Shown in pieces: positions 55,104 to 63,522 of a stretch of DNA of 64,000 bases. The position numbers and the translations under genes were made by a program. The notes below the pieces were generated by a model, which saw nothing but the letters and a program-made list of their open reading frames with translations, had not been told where the DNA came from and did no database searches. The first letter of the stretch is position 1, and every line of letters starts with the position of its first letter. The stretch is from Hyphomicrobiales bacterium (GTDB taxonomy: Bacteria; Pseudomonadota; Alphaproteobacteria; Rhizobiales; Aestuariivirgaceae), in NCBI GenBank assembly GCA_016710435.1, contig JADJVV010000001.1, positions 2,750,501 to 2,814,500 of the forward strand, written 5' to 3'.

Positions 55104-55310
55104 TCAGTCCTTGAGGAGGAACGTCACCTTCATGTTGACGCGCCACTCGGCAACCTTGCCGTTCTTGACGACGCATTTGATGTCCTGAACCCAGGCCCCT
55201 TCCACGTTGTCGAGTGTGGTATCCGCCCGCGCGATTCCCTGTTCCACGGCGTCTTCGATGGACTTGGGCGAAGAGGATGTCAGTTCGATCACTTTCGCAA
55301 CGGCATTCAT
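55104..55310 (-). CDS. dodecin
   Basis: 68 aa with the dodecin pattern VAKVIELTSSSPKSIEDAVEQ and WVQDIKCVVKNGKVAEWRV. Dodecins form hollow 12-mers that store or buffer flavins. Convergent with the Mrr-like gene, 7 bases apart. ATG 55310 fits; longer reading frames add unrelated residues. Confidence 0.9.
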   Translation of the reverse strand: MNAVAKVIELTSSSPKSIEDAVEQGIARADTTLDNVEGAWVQDIKCVVKNGKVAEWRVNMKVTFLLKD

Positions 55311-55398
55311 GGCAAGTCTCCCTGGTTATGCACATCCCGGACAGGGCGCTTTTCCGGCTGAGCGGTCAAGGCTAAACCCGGGCTGGAAACACTATGCC

Positions 55399-55815
55399 AT
55401 GCCGCTGAACCTGATCAAACTTTGCGTTGGCGTCGAAAGCGTCGACGACCTCGATACCTGGATTGCCGCGTGCAAGGCAGGGCAAGACACGCTTGACCAC
55501 ACCACCCGCATGTTTCCGCGCCGCAAGGAGGAGATCCTGCCCGGCGGGTCTCTTTATTGGGTGATCCGTGGCATGGTGCTCTGCCGGCAGCCCATTGCCG
55601 ATCTCGAGGAAGTGACGGGTGCCGACGGCATCGGCCGCTGCCGCATCGTCTTCAAGCCGCGTATCGTGCTGGTCCGTCCCACGCCCAAGCGCGCCTTCCA
55701 GGGCTGGCGCTATCTCGATGAGGCCGACGCGCCCCCCGACATGCCCAAGCGCGACGGCGCAAAGGGCCTGTCGGAAAAAATGCGCCGCGAATTGTCCGAA
55801 CTGGGATTGCTCTAG
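55399..55815 (+). CDS. DUF1489-family protein
   Basis: 138 aa from the ATG at 55399. The sequence (LCVGVESVDDL.TWIA, MFPRRKEEILPGGSLYWVI, PRPKRAFQGWRYL-type block read as PTPKRAFQGWRYLD) matches the alphaproteobacterial DUF1489 family, of unknown function. No signal peptide or membrane helix. It stands between divergent dodecin and convergent panC. Confidence 0.85.
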   Translation: MPLNLIKLCVGVESVDDLDTWIAACKAGQDTLDHTTRMFPRRKEEILPGGSLYWVIRGMVLCRQPIADLEEVTGADGIGRCRIVFKPRIVLVRPTPKRAFQGWRYLDEADAPPDMPKRDGAKGLSEKMRRELSELGLL

Positions 55816-55832
55816 CCGGCCGGTGCTGCCTG

Positions 55833-56675
55833 TTACACCGCAATGTTGTCGATGAGCCGCGTCTTGCCCAGCCGGGCCGCCGCAAGGAGGCGCAGCGGTT
55901 CGCCGTTGCCTGCGGGCACGCCCAGGGTCTCGGCGTTGCGGGCGGTCACATAATCCACTTCGAAGCCCAGCGTGGTGAGCGAACGCGCCGCAGCCTTGGT
56001 GGCCGACTGCGGATCGCCGCCGCCGCGAATCTTCTCCGCCGCCTGTTCCAGCGCCCGGATGATCGATGTGGCCTGGTGCCGTTCATGCTTGGTGAGGTAG
56101 CGGTTGCGCGAAGATTTCGCGAGGCCGTCGTCCTCGCGGATGGTGGGTACGCCAACGACTTCGGTCCCCAGGTCCAGATCGCGCGCCATCTGCGTCACCA
56201 CCAGAAGCTGCTGGTAATCCTTCTCGCCGAAGAAGGCACAATCGGCGGCCGTGTGGATGAACAACTTGGCGACGACTGTGGCCACGCCATCAAAGAAATG
56301 CGGGCGGAACTTGTCTTCAAGCCCGGCCTTCGCGGGGCCGGCAAGGGTGATCGTGGTCACGAATTCCGGCGGATAGATTTCATTCGGATCGGGCAGATAA
56401 ACGAGATGGCAGCCCGCGCCACTCAGCAGAGCCAGGTCGCCATCCTCATCGCGGGGATAACGCGACAGGTCCTCATTCGCCGCAAACTGCTTCGGGTTGA
56501 CGAAGATCGAGGTGATCACCCGGTCCGCCTTGGCGCGCGCCTTTTTCACAAGCGTGAGATGTCCCTCATGCAGCGCCCCCATCGTCGGCACGACGGCGAT
56601 GCTCAGCCCCTCGTGGCGCCAGGCCGTCACCACGTCCCGCAAATCGGCAAGCGAACGTGCCACGATCATGCTCAT
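55833..56675 (-). CDS. panC: pantothenate synthetase
   Basis: Joins pantoate and beta-alanine to make pantothenate, precursor of CoA. 280 aa with the HIGH-type VPTMGALHEGHLTLV, the SIFVNPKQF segment, ALHEGH, and EKDYQQLLVV and the KSSRNRYL KMSKS-like region. Starts with a 4-base overlap of the putR stop, so the two may be co-transcribed. panB is not in the window. Confidence 0.96.
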   Translation of the reverse strand: MSMIVARSLADLRDVVTAWRHEGLSIAVVPTMGALHEGHLTLVKKARAKADRVITSIFVNPKQFAANEDLSRYPRDEDGDLALLSGAGCHLVYLPDPNEIYPPEFVTTITLAGPAKAGLEDKFRPHFFDGVATVVAKLFIHTAADCAFFGEKDYQQLLVVTQMARDLDLGTEVVGVPTIREDDGLAKSSRNRYLTKHERHQATSIIRALEQAAEKIRGGGDPQSATKAAARSLTTLGFEVDYVTARNAETLGVPAGNGEPLRLLAAARLGKTRLIDNIAV

Positions 56676-57154
56676 GCCTCTCGCCCCCGTACGGGAATGG
56701 GCAGCATTGACGTCTCCTTCACTTCTTCCATGACGAAATACGAGTTCGTACCTTCTACCATCGGCAGCTGGCCGATCACGCCACCGAGGATTTCGCGATA
56801 CTCGGCCATGTCCCGTACACGGATCTTCAGGAGGTAGTCAAAGCCGCCACCCGTCATGTGGCATTCCATGATCTGTTTCACCGGTCTCACCGCCGTGTTG
56901 AAGGCCGCAAGCGTCGCCTCGTCGGTGGCCTTCAGCTTGACGGTGACAAACACCAGCAGGGCGGTCTGCAACGCTGTTGGCGAGAGCCGCGCGTGATATC
57001 CCAGAATGATGCGCTCCCGCTCCAGCCGCCGCATGCGAAGGGTGCAGGGCGTGGCGGAAAGATTCACCCGTCGCGACATGTCGGTAATGGAGAGACGCGC
57101 ATCCTGCTGGAGTTGCGAAAGGATGTTCAAGTCGATGCTATCGAGTTCCGCCAT
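56672..57154 (-). CDS. putR: Lrp/AsnC-family regulator, probable PutR
   Basis: 160 aa. N-terminal winged HTH (IDLNILSQLQQDARLSITDMSRRVNLS) and C-terminal RAM/effector domain (VFVTVKLKA..., GGFDYLLKIRVRDM). Its gene is divergent from putA, the arrangement of proline-responsive PutR in alphaproteobacteria, which activates putA when proline is present. The name rests on context. Confidence 0.85.
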   Translation of the reverse strand: MAELDSIDLNILSQLQQDARLSITDMSRRVNLSATPCTLRMRRLERERIILGYHARLSPTALQTALLVFVTVKLKATDEATLAAFNTAVRPVKQIMECHMTGGGFDYLLKIRVRDMAEYREILGGVIGQLPMVEGTNSYFVMEEVKETSMLPIPVRGREA

Positions 57155-57163
57155 GTCCGGTCC

Positions 57164-57178
57164 AATTCCTATGGAATT
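57164..57178. promoter_or_regulatory. candidate PutR site between putR and putA
   Basis: Perfect 6-bp arms AATTCC / GGAATT with a TAT centre, lying 10 bases upstream of the putR start. Its position and A/T-rich symmetry suit a Lrp-type site for autoregulation of putR. The putA start lies about 110 bases away on the other side. Confidence 0.45.
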
Positions 57179-57286
57179 TCCCTAAAACTATACCACGACG
57201 CGGGATGACTGAACAGAGCGGGACATAAACTTGGCGGAAATCACTTGCCGCTTTCTGCTACGGATGGTCCTGACCAGGAGGAAACC

Positions 57287-60200
57287 ATGGAACAACAGAG
57301 CCGCAGCGCCGTCGCCGACCGACTTTTTGCCGACGAAACCACCCTTGTCCAGACGCTGGCCCGTGAAGCGCAGTTGTCTCCCGCCCAGCGCGCCGAAGTG
57401 GAGCGTATCGCCCGGACACTGGTGGCCAATGTTCGCGCCAACCGCCGCGCCCAAGGCTCGATCGACAGTTTCATGCAGCAGTTCTCATTGTCGTCGGAGG
57501 AGGGCGTGGTGCTGATGTGCTTGGCTGAATCCCTCCTGCGAATTCCCGATGCCGACACCGCCGACAAGCTGATCGCGGACAAGATCGGCGAGAAGGATTG
57601 GGAGGCCCATCTCGGACAATCGGACTCGCTCTTCGTCAACGCCTCTGCCTGGGGACTCATGCTCACCGGCCGCCTTGTGGAGCTCGGCAAATCACCCGGC
57701 GCCAGGGGACTCGCCTCGCTGAAGAAGCTCGTGTCGCGCTCCGGTGAACCCATCATCCGCACCGCCATGCGCCAGGCCATGCGCATCATGGGCAAGCAGT
57801 TCGTCCTTGGGCGGACGATCAAGGAAGCGCTGGAAACTGCAGAGCCACTCGCCAAGGATGGCTGGCGCTTCTCCTTCGACATGCTGGGCGAGAGTGCCAT
57901 GACGGAGCCCGATGCCGAGCGTTACCAAACGTCCTACATGAAGGCCGTGGAAGCCGTCGGCGCATCCTCAAAGGGCGCGGATGTTTTCGCGGCCCCCTCT
58001 GTTTCGGTCAAGCTGTCGGCGCTGCATCCGCGCTATGAGGAAAAGACCAAGGCCCGCTGCCTGCCAACTCTCTATGCGCGCATCCTCGACCTCGCTGTCG
58101 CTGCGAAGAAGCGCAACATCGGCCTCACCATTGATGCGGAGGAGGCAGCACGCCTCGACATTTCGCTGGAATTGTTCGGGCAACTCGCCGCTGCGCCGGA
58201 ATTGCAGGGATGGAACGGCCTCGGCCTTGCCGTGCAGGCCTATGGGCGCCGCGCCAAACCTGCACTGGAATGGTTGGCGGCTCTTGCACAGAAGACTGGC
58301 CGCATCCTGCCCGTCCGCCTCGTCAAGGGCGCCTATTGGGACACCGAGATCAAGCGCGCCCAGGAGTTCGGACTCGAATCCTTCCCCGTCTTCACGCGCA
58401 AGGTTTCGACCGACGTGAGCTATCTCGCCTGCGCCCGCTACATGCTGTCGCGCCGCGACGTGTTCTTCCCGCAATTCGCAACCCACAACGCGCAGACCGT
58501 GGCCTCGATCGCCGTCATGGCTGGCGACGACAAGCGCTTCGAATTCCAGCGCCTGCACGGCATGGGGCACTCGCTTTATGATCAGGTGGTGAAGGGCGGT
58601 CTCATCAACCAGCCATGCCGCATCTATGCACCCGTGGGCAGCCATGAGGACCTGCTGGCCTACCTCGTCCGCCGCCTGCTGGAGAATGGGGCCAACACAT
58701 CCTTCGTCAACCGCCTGGCCGATGACGACGCTCCCATTGCCGACATCATCGCCGATCCGGTGGAAGAGGTGGCGAAACTCCCCGCCATCGCGCACCCCCG
58801 CATTGCTCCGCCGGCCCGCCTCTTCGGCGCGCGTGAGAATTCCGCCGGTCTTCCCACCTGGCACAATCCGCTGCGCGAGCCGTTGCTGGCCGAGATCAAA
58901 TCAGCATTGAAGCAGGAGACGGCGGCGGCGCCCGTGATCAATGGCAAGACCGTTGCGGGAGCCGTCCGCCCCATCACGTCGCCGCATGACCGCAGCGTCC
59001 GCGTGGGGCAGGTGACTGAAACCGATCCGCGCGATGTGATGGCGGCGCTCACCGCAAGCACACGCGCACAGCACGCCTGGGACAAGTCGGGAGGTGCCTC
59101 GCGCGCCCGCATCCTGGAGAAGGCCGCAGACCTTTACGAAAAAAACCGGGCGCGGCTGCTCGGACTGCTGATCCGCGAGGCCGGCAAATCACTCGACAAT
59201 GCCCTTGCCGATTTGCGCGAGGCAGTGGACTTCCTGCGCTACTATGCCGAGCGGGCCCGCGCCGATTTCAATGGCCCCGTGGCCATGCCTGGCCCCACGG
59301 GCGAAAGAAACGAACTCTCGCTCCATGGCCGCGGCGTCTTCGCCTGCATCGCGCCATGGAACTTCCCGTTGGCGATCTTCACGGGTCAAGTGGCGGCGGC
59401 ACTGGCGTCTGGCAATGCCGCCATTGCCAAGCCAGCCGAACAGACTCCGCTTGTGGCTTTCGAGGCCGTGAAGCTGCTGCATGCGGCGGGTGTTCCCGGC
59501 GACATCCTGCACTTCCTCCCCGGCGATGGTGCGGCGATCGGCAAGGTGCTGCTGGCGGAACGGCAGCTCACGGGCGTTGCCTTCACGGGATCCAACGAGA
59601 CCGCGGGGATCATCGCCCGCGCGCTGGCGGCACGGCCGGGCCCCATTGCCACGCTCATCGCCGAAACGGGCGGCATGAACGCCATGATCATGGATTCCTC
59701 CGCGCTCCCCGAACAGGCGGTCCGCGACGTCGTGGCCTCGGCCTTCGACAGCGCCGGACAACGCTGTTCCGCCGCGCGCATCCTCTTCGTGCAGGATGAT
59801 GTGGCGGGCAAGGTCATCAACATGCTCGCGGGCGCCATGGCCGAACTCAACGTCGGCGATCCGCTGGACTACGTCACTGACGTAGGCCCCGTCATCGACG
59901 AGGAAGCCCGCCAGAAACTCGAAGCCCACAAGGCCCGCATGGCAAGGGAAGGCAAGCGTATCTTCGAGTGTCCGCTCGATGCGGCGACGAAGAACGGCAC
60001 GTTCGTGGCCCCAGCGGCCTATGAACTCTCCTCCATTGCGCCCCTCACTGAAGAAGTGTTCGGACCCGTGCTGCATGTGGTCCGCTATGATGGCAAGCGC
60101 CTCGACAAGGTGATCGATGCCGTGAACAACACCGGCTACGGCCTGACGCTCGGCCTGCACACCCGCATCGAGGATGTGATCGAGCAGGTGCGCGCCACCG

Positions 60201-60415
60201 CCCGCGTCGGCAATCTCTATGTGAACCGCAACCAGATCGGCGCGGTGGTGGGGGCGCAGCCGTTCGGCGGCGAAGGCCTGTCCGGCACCGGTCCCAAGGC
60301 CGGCGGCCCGCACTATCTCAACCGCTTCGCCGTGGAGCGCGTGATGAGCTGGGACACGACGGCATCTGGTGGCAATGCGGCACTCATGAGCATGGAAGGC
60401 AACGCAGGCGAATAG
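57287..60415 (+). CDS. putA: bifunctional proline dehydrogenase / P5C dehydrogenase
   Basis: Oxidises proline to glutamate. 1042 aa from ATG 57287 with a strong AGGAGG 7 bases upstream. Proline dehydrogenase barrel about 85-480 (SVKLSALHPRYEE, LVKGAYWDTEIKRAQ, FATHNAQTV) and P5C dehydrogenase about 540-1030 (FACIAPWNFPLAIFTGQ, the catalytic Cys about 827 in AGQRCSAARI). It lacks the N-terminal RHH DNA-binding domain of E. coli PutA, so control is expected from PutR. Short type-A form. Confidence 0.96.
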   Translation: MEQQSRSAVADRLFADETTLVQTLAREAQLSPAQRAEVERIARTLVANVRANRRAQGSIDSFMQQFSLSSEEGVVLMCLAESLLRIPDADTADKLIADKIGEKDWEAHLGQSDSLFVNASAWGLMLTGRLVELGKSPGARGLASLKKLVSRSGEPIIRTAMRQAMRIMGKQFVLGRTIKEALETAEPLAKDGWRFSFDMLGESAMTEPDAERYQTSYMKAVEAVGASSKGADVFAAPSVSVKLSALHPRYEEKTKARCLPTLYARILDLAVAAKKRNIGLTIDAEEAARLDISLELFGQLAAAPELQGWNGLGLAVQAYGRRAKPALEWLAALAQKTGRILPVRLVKGAYWDTEIKRAQEFGLESFPVFTRKVSTDVSYLACARYMLSRRDVFFPQFATHNAQTVASIAVMAGDDKRFEFQRLHGMGHSLYDQVVKGGLINQPCRIYAPVGSHEDLLAYLVRRLLENGANTSFVNRLADDDAPIADIIADPVEEVAKLPAIAHPRIAPPARLFGARENSAGLPTWHNPLREPLLAEIKSALKQETAAAPVINGKTVAGAVRPITSPHDRSVRVGQVTETDPRDVMAALTASTRAQHAWDKSGGASRARILEKAADLYEKNRARLLGLLIREAGKSLDNALADLREAVDFLRYYAERARADFNGPVAMPGPTGERNELSLHGRGVFACIAPWNFPLAIFTGQVAAALASGNAAIAKPAEQTPLVAFEAVKLLHAAGVPGDILHFLPGDGAAIGKVLLAERQLTGVAFTGSNETAGIIARALAARPGPIATLIAETGGMNAMIMDSSALPEQAVRDVVASAFDSAGQRCSAARILFVQDDVAGKVINMLAGAMAELNVGDPLDYVTDVGPVIDEEARQKLEAHKARMAREGKRIFECPLDAATKNGTFVAPAAYELSSIAPLTEEVFGPVLHVVRYDGKRLDKVIDAVNNTGYGLTLGLHTRIEDVIEQVRATARVGNLYVNRNQIGAVVGAQPFGGEGLSGTGPKAGGPHYLNRFAVERVMSWDTTASGGNAALMSMEGNAGE

Positions 60416-60472
60416 CCGCGTTGCAATTTGCCGGTGTGTGGCGCAAAGCCCGCGCCCACAACGGAGATTCCC

Positions 60473-60688
60473 ATGGACATCGTGCGCGACAGCAACGGCA
60501 ATGAACTGAAGGACGGCGACAACGTCACCCTGATCAAGGACCTCAAGGTGAAGGGCGCCAACGTCACCCTCAAGCGGGGCACCATGATCAAGGGCATCCG
60601 CCTCACCGGAAACCCGGAGGAAGTGGATTGCCGCCACGAAAAGGTGAAGGGCCTGGTGCTGCGCACCGAGTTCCTGAAGAAGGCCTAG
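60473..60688 (+). CDS. PhnA-domain protein (YjdM-like, zinc-ribbon missing)
   Basis: 71 aa from ATG 60473 (ACGGAG upstream). It contains only the C-terminal PhnA/YjdM beta-domain (VRDSNGNELKDGDNVTLIKDLKVKG...). Full-length YjdM (about 110 aa) starts with a Cys-rich zinc ribbon, absent here; this short form is seen in other proteobacteria. Not a phosphonate lyase; function uncertain. It follows putA by 57 bases and overlaps the convergent dinB stop. Confidence 0.8.
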   Translation: MDIVRDSNGNELKDGDNVTLIKDLKVKGANVTLKRGTMIKGIRLTGNPEEVDCRHEKVKGLVLRTEFLKKA

Positions 60689-61965
60689 TCTTTCGCCTTC
60701 AGCGACAAGCCCCGGTCCACCGCATCCTTGCCGAACTTGGCGCGGATCCGGTCGATGGCTTTCTCGGCCCTCGTGCTCGCTTCCAGCCGGGGATCAAGCG
60801 TGGCTTCCTCGCCACCGGCCATCTCGACAAGATGCGAGAGAGCGACGCCGATCAGCCTGAACTTCGTGCCGGTCGTTTCCCTGTGCAGCAGGGGGCGCAC
60901 CGCATCATACATGCGGTGGGCAAGCTGTGTCGCGTCTTCCAGCGTGACCGCGCGGGTGCGCAGTTTGAAATCGGACGTCTTGAGCTTCAGCGTGACGGTG
61001 TGACCGCCGTAGCCCTGTTCCTTGGCACGCCGCGACACCTTCTGCGCCATGGCCCAGAGCAGGGCCTCCAGTTCCTCCCGGTCCGCGACGTCGTGATTCA
61101 ATGTGGTTTCCGCACCGATGCTCTTCGATGAGTCGTCGGTTGAGACAACGCGCATGTCCTCGCCACGTGAGAGGTGATAGAGCCGCGCCCCCATGCTGCC
61201 GTAGCGGCGCATGAGATCGTTCTTCTCCATCTTCTGCAATTGCCCGATGAGCCGGATGCCATCCTGCGCAAGCGTATCCTGCATGGCCTTGCCCACGCCC
61301 CAGATGAGACTGACGGGCTTGCCTGCAAGGAATGTCAGCGCCTCGGCCTTGCCGATCACCGAATAGCCCCGCGGCTTCTCGAGGTCCGAGGCCACCTTTG
61401 CGAGATACTTGTTGGGCGCGAGCCCCACCGAGGCGGTGATGCCGATCTTGTTCTCGATGTCACGGATCAGCACGGCCAGCGTCTTCGCCGGCGTCCGGCC
61501 ATGCAGGCGCGCGGTGCCGGTGAGATCGAGAAAGGCCTCGTCAATGGAGAGCGGTTCGACGAGCGGCGTGGCCTGAAGCATGAGCGTGCGTACCTCATGG
61601 CCGACTGCCGCATATTTCTCCATGCTGGGCCTGATGACCACCGCATCCGGCGCCAGCTTCAGGGCCTTGAACATCGGCATGGCCGACCGTACGCCCCGGA
61701 TGCGCGCGATGTAGCAGCAGGTGGAAACAACGCCCCGTGTGCCACCGCCCACGATCACCGGTTTGTCGGCAAGCGTCGGGTCATCACGCTTCTCGACGGC
61801 CGCATAGAAGGCGTCGCAGTCGATATGGGCGACCGAAAGTCCATTGATTTCGCTGTGCCGCACCAGGCGCGGCGAGTGGCAGGCATGGCACCGCCGCTCG
61901 TCCGCCACCGTGTCGGCGAGGCAGTCGCGGCAAAATCCGGGGGAGTGGGAAGACGAGTCCGCCAT
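60685..61965 (-). CDS. dinB: DNA polymerase IV (Y-family) with N-terminal zinc-finger-like extension
   Basis: Translesion polymerase. 426 aa. Unlike E. coli DinB, residues about 10-35 hold two Cys pairs (FCRDCLAD, RCHACHS), a small zinc-binding module also seen in rhizobial DinB. Then the Y-family core: VAHIDCDAFYAAVE (catalytic Asp), LSIDEAFLDLTG (catalytic Asp-Glu), helix-hairpin-helix in LIWGVGKAMQDTL, and little-finger domain. No LexA box was looked for beyond the immediate start; none is evident in the 40-base gap before it. Confidence 0.93.
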   Translation of the reverse strand: MADSSSHSPGFCRDCLADTVADERRCHACHSPRLVRHSEINGLSVAHIDCDAFYAAVEKRDDPTLADKPVIVGGGTRGVVSTCCYIARIRGVRSAMPMFKALKLAPDAVVIRPSMEKYAAVGHEVRTLMLQATPLVEPLSIDEAFLDLTGTARLHGRTPAKTLAVLIRDIENKIGITASVGLAPNKYLAKVASDLEKPRGYSVIGKAEALTFLAGKPVSLIWGVGKAMQDTLAQDGIRLIGQLQKMEKNDLMRRYGSMGARLYHLSRGEDMRVVSTDDSSKSIGAETTLNHDVADREELEALLWAMAQKVSRRAKEQGYGGHTVTLKLKTSDFKLRTRAVTLEDATQLAHRMYDAVRPLLHRETTGTKFRLIGVALSHLVEMAGGEEATLDPRLEASTRAEKAIDRIRAKFGKDAVDRGLSLKAKD

Positions 61966-62005
61966 GGAACCAAGATAGAACGGATTTGCGCCGCTGGCGA
62001 GGGCG

Positions 62006-62659
62006 CTACAACCCGATCAGCCGCTTGATGTGCGGTAGTGCCTCGTCCCAGCTGGCGGTGCGCAACGACACGTAGTCGAATGGTTCGATGTGCCGCGCAA
62101 ACCGGTCGTCATGCAGGAAGTGGATGAGATGAACCGCCGGCGCATGCTGCCGCGCCGAGGCGATAAAGCCGGGGCTGTCGTCCACGAACACCACGGCTTC
62201 ACGCGTCTGGTCGGCGAGGTGGCGGATGGCGGGGCCTTTCGGTCCCGAGTTCGTCACCACGGGGAAATCCAGCCCATGCTTGCGCAGGTTGTCGATGCGC
62301 TTGTCGCGGGCATGGTGGGGCAGGTTGGTGAGCATGACGACCGAACTGTCGTTGGCGAGGTCATGCAGCGCCGCGATGGCGCCATCGATGGCATCCAGCT
62401 CGGCCGTATGCTGGTGAAAGAAGTCGTCGATCATCTCCGAGACGTGTGCGGCCTCGACGGGCTCATCGGTGTCCCGTTTGCGGATGTTGCCGTTGAGCGC
62501 AAAGCTGGTCGTGTCCAGGCGCAGGTGGCGCCGCGCCAGGTAATCTTCGAAAGCGCGGGTGAAATGCACGACCACTTCGTCAACGTCACAGATGACGAGC
62601 GGACGGTGCGCAGCGACGCTGAGGTCGGCGAGCTGGCGGATGGTGAACTCTGAGATCAT
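62006..62659 (-). CDS. HAD-superfamily hydrolase
   Basis: 217 aa with motif I LVICDVDEVVV (nucleophile Asp), motif II MLTNLP, and motif IV VFVDDSPGF, so a phosphatase is likely; substrate unknown. A helical insert between I and II (about 45-100) serves as the cap. It starts by overlapping the DUF3572 stop by 4 bases, so they form a pair. Confidence 0.85.
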   Translation of the reverse strand: MISEFTIRQLADLSVAAHRPLVICDVDEVVVHFTRAFEDYLARRHLRLDTTSFALNGNIRKRDTDEPVEAAHVSEMIDDFFHQHTAELDAIDGAIAALHDLANDSSVVMLTNLPHHARDKRIDNLRKHGLDFPVVTNSGPKGPAIRHLADQTREAVVFVDDSPGFIASARQHAPAVHLIHFLHDDRFARHIEPFDYVSLRTASWDEALPHIKRLIGL

Positions 62660-62940
62660 CCCGAAAATCCCGGCAGGCGGCTCCGGGCCCGCATCACGGA
62701 TGCGGGGTCCAACCCCTCATTGGCGGCGAAGGCAAGGAGCAGCGACTCATCCGAAAGCGCAAAATCCAGCAGGCCCGCCTGGAATTGGGGCTCCTGGAGA
62801 TTCTGCCGCACATCCTGCGGCGACAGCCCCGAGAGCGCCATGAAGCGCCCGAGCTGATCCGCGTCACCGGCGAGAAAGCTCAACAGTTTCAGTGCAATTT
62901 CTCCCGCATCTTCAGCTTTTGGTTGTGATGTTCTTAACAA
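62656..62940 (-). CDS. DUF3572-family protein
   Basis: 94 aa helical protein matching DUF3572 (AGEIALKLLSFLAGDADQLGRFMALSG). Function unknown; confined mostly to alphaproteobacteria and often next to divK-pleD, as here. ATG 62940. Confidence 0.85.
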   Translation of the reverse strand: MLRTSQPKAEDAGEIALKLLSFLAGDADQLGRFMALSGLSPQDVRQNLQEPQFQAGLLDFALSDESLLLAFAANEGLDPASVMRARSRLPGFSG

Positions 62941-63087
62941 TACATTCTCCGTTAGTTAACCAGCCTGCCGGGACTGACGGCAGCGGTTAAGCAGTTGGTT
63001 ACGGTCCTAGGCCAAAACAGGGGGCTGAACAAAGGGGAGATTCCGTCACCGCTCGGGGGCGAGCGCAAGGCGGACGCAGGAGCAGAT

Positions 63088-63522
63088 ATGGAACACCAGC
63101 AGAGCACACCTCAAGCCGGGCAGAGGCCCGTGGGAGTGATGCCGCAAATGCAGAAGACGGTTCTTGTCGTTGAAGACAATGAGCTCAACATGAAGCTGTT
63201 CAACGACCTGCTCGAAGCCCATGGCTACAAGGTGGTACAGACACGCGATGGCCTGTCGGCGCTCGACATGGCACGCAAGCACATGCCCGACCTCATTCTG
63301 ATGGACATTCAGTTGCCGGAAGTCTCCGGCATCGAAGTCACCAAATGGCTGAAGGAAGATGACGAACTGCGCGCCATTCCGGTGATCGCCGTCACGGCCT
63401 TCGCCATGAAGGGCGACGAACAGAAGATCCGTGAAGGCGGCTGCGAGGCCTATATCTCGAAGCCCATCTCCGTCGTGAGCTTCCTCCAGACAATCGATGG
63501 GTTCCTTAAAAAGCGCTCATGA
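63088..63522 (+). CDS. divK: cell-cycle response regulator DivK
   Basis: Single-domain response regulator controlling DivJ/PleC/CckA signalling at the poles. 144 aa from ATG 63088, selected because AGGAG lies 7 bases upstream; a later ATG at 63148 would give the usual short form (124 aa). The receiver domain is highly conserved: VVEDNELNMKLFNDLLEAHGY, phospho-Asp in LILMDIQLPEVSG, SKPIS (Lys), TAFAMKGDE. The stop overlaps the pleD start. Confidence 0.93.
   Translation: MEHQQSTPQAGQRPVGVMPQMQKTVLVVEDNELNMKLFNDLLEAHGYKVVQTRDGLSALDMARKHMPDLILMDIQLPEVSGIEVTKWLKEDDELRAIPVIAVTAFAMKGDEQKIREGGCEAYISKPISVVSFLQTIDGFLKKRS

Noticed and set aside
62930..63050. CtrA box before divK
   Set aside because: TTAA copies occur but none with the required 6-7 base spacing.
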